A stretch of DNA of 64,000 nt, taken from positions 27,794,605 through 27,858,604 of the forward strand of contig NC_067478.1 in the NCBI RefSeq assembly GCF_947179515.1, read 5' to 3'. A program made the translations under genes and the position numbers. Below, piece by piece: positions 62,332 through 64,000 of this stretch (position 1 is the stretch's first letter; every line of letters begins with the position of its first letter). The DNA comes from Apodemus sylvaticus. Taxonomy: Eukaryota; Chordata; Mammalia; Rodentia; Muridae. The notes beneath the pieces are model-generated. The model was not told the origin of the DNA and searched no databases. It worked only from the letters and a program-made list of their open reading frames with translations.

Positions 62332-63650
62332 CTAACAAGAAAACTCACTTTTCTTTTCTTTTTCTTTTTGTGTGGTGTGAGGGATCAATCCAAATCATGT
62401 AGATAAGTGCTCTACCACTGAGGACCATCCTAGTTTATAAGCTACTGATGAGCTACCATTTACTAATGGCCCTACATTATAAAGAAGTTTATATCATTTT
62501 CAGAATGTTATATTTGTCTTCTTTCCTTATTACTGCAATAACACACTAAAACTCTAATTATACTCCTTTCACACATAAATAAGCTTTAAATTCTTGTCTA
62601 ATTTATATGTTACAATTTTGTATATGTATTTTTTGTTTGCAAAATAAAGAAAAAAATGAGCAAAATATTTTGTGCTGCATGTAGTGAGGGTGTGCACCCA
62701 CATGCACAGAGAGGCCAGAGGAGGGCATCACAAGTCCCCCTCTGTTATGCTTTGTTTTAGTCTGAGACAGGGCCTCTTCCGTGAGCCTCAAACTTGATGG
62801 TACCTTTCCAATGCCCCCCACCTCCCCTGCCGCTTGTCCCGAAGTATAGGGCTTACAGGCCATGCCTGGCCTTCTCTGTGAGTACACAGTATCTGAAGTC
62901 AGGTCCTCAAGCTTACACAGCAAGCACTCCTATCCTGTGACCCATCTTCCTAACCTGTTTTGTTTTTGTTTTTGGTTTTTTTTTTTTTTTTGAGATAGGA
63001 TCTCACTCTGTAGCTCTTGCTAGTCTGAACTCACTCAATCAGACCAGGTCGTCCTCAGACTAGTACAATCCTCCTATGATAGCCACCAAGTTCTGGGGTC
63101 ATAGATGGGAGCCACCATAGAATCCTCTATGTTCAAATGAGTTCATTGACCTGAACAATTTTTTTAAATATTTATTTTTATTTTATGTGTATATAGATGT
63201 TGCCTGCAGGTATGTAAGCACACCACATGCATGTAGTATGTGCAGAGGTCAGAAGGGCGCCTTGGGTCAATTGGGACTAGAGTTCTAAGTGGTTTTGAGC
63301 CACCATGTGGGAGCTGGGGACTGAGCCCAGGTCCTCTCTACAAGCATAGAGAGCTCTGAACCACAGGACCATCTCTCTAGCCCCTGGCCTGAGTAATTAA
63401 AACCCTCAGGGCTAAGGGTGCTATCTCAGTGGGGACAGCCTCGCCTAAGTCATAGTACTGAAAACAAACAAACAAACAAACCCTGACACCACACAATTAT
63501 CTTGATTGGCAATCTATAATTTTTCTTCAAAGAGAAAAAAAAATCATGTAGCTCTGGTTTTCACAATGATCCTCACAGTTTCTGAGTATGTGCCTGGGAG
63601 CCAAACACTACCACCCCCCCATAATAACAGCTGCATACTAAGAGCACATC
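62332..63650. other. Xrn1 intron, SINE-rich
   Basis: Contains antisense B3/B4-like text at 62655-62945 (gtgagggtgtgcacccacat), an antisense B1 at 62965-63115 (gagataggatctcactctgt) and an antisense B3 at 63175-63385 (gagccaccatgtgggagctg, ggaccatctctctagcccct). No further Xrn1 exon was found. Confidence 0.55.
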
Positions 63651-63654
63651 TGTC

Positions 63655-63818
63655 TTTCTTCTTTCCTTCCTTTCTAGCACTATGCAGTATAAGCTGATCC
63701 CTCTTTCTTCTTTCTCTCCTTCCTCCCTCCCTCCTTCCCTCCCTTCTTCCCTTCCTTCCTTCCTTCCTTCCTTCCTTCCTTCCTTCCTTCCTTCCTTCCT
63801 TCCTTCCTTCCTTCCTTC
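63655..63818. repeat. (TTCC)n microsatellite
   Basis: Pyrimidine-rich, settling into about eighteen pure TTCC units at 63745-63818. The Gly/Arg/Lys/Glu minus frame across it is a repeat artefact. Confidence 0.93.
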
Positions 63819-63885
63819 GTCCACTACTACCACCACCATTAATAGCAGCTGTGTACTGTGAACAGATCTATCTATCCTCCTTTCT

Positions 63886-63911
63886 TAAAAAAAAAAAAAA
63901 AAAAAAAAAAA
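63886..63911. repeat. Poly-A run
   Basis: About 25 A residues, possibly the tail of a degraded SINE. Confidence 0.85.
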
Positions 63912-64000
63912 CAAAAACCAGAAAGGCACGATCTTAGGCCTAGCTAGCCTCTAACCCATTATATAGGATAATCTTTTGTTGTTGTTGTTATTGGTTTTTT

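Overview
This is rodent nuclear DNA, almost certainly genus Mus. It is dense with B1, B2/B3 and ID/B4 SINEs carrying mouse-type B1 sequence, with 5'-truncated L1 3' ends and long GAAA/GGAA/CTT/CA microsatellites. Between them lies one spliced protein gene with mammalian GT-AG introns. There are no operons, no tRNA or rRNA genes and no CRISPR array.

The gene is the 3' part of Xrn1 (cytoplasmic 5'-to-3' exoribonuclease 1) on the minus strand. I recovered 16 coding exons between 62331 and 25734. Every exon has AG and GT borders and all reading phases join, giving 693 complete C-terminal residues plus a split codon. This covers the end of the D-domain region, the SH3-like domain, a stretch that reads like a double-stranded-RNA-binding domain, and the Ser/Pro/Gln-rich tail ending in the family's conserved basic C-terminus. 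The nuclease domain lies upstream, beyond 64000. The last exon continues into a long AT-rich 3' UTR that probably ends near 20820 after an ATTAAA signal.

Region by region: 1-20.65 kb is intergenic DNA built of nested repeats. It holds several L1 fragments, an endogenous retrovirus remnant whose protease/reverse transcriptase part (plus) and gag part (minus) face opposite ways and which was then split by an L1 that itself took a B1, LTR-like elements, two minisatellites and many B1s. 20.8-25.7 kb is the Xrn1 3' UTR. 25.7-62.3 kb holds Xrn1 exons and SINE-rich introns. 62.3-64 kb is intron with no further exon that I could find.

The most notable observations are: a U6 snRNA fused to an L1 3' end with target-site duplications in an Xrn1 intron (50.4-50.9 kb); a decayed duplicate of the last Xrn1 coding exon in the intron two exons upstream (27.14-27.28 kb); the dsRBD-like segment in the Xrn1 tail; the opposed gag/pol retroviral remnant; and a solo LTR with its own TATA box and poly(A) signal in antisense within Xrn1. 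I found no evidence for a novel multi-gene system.
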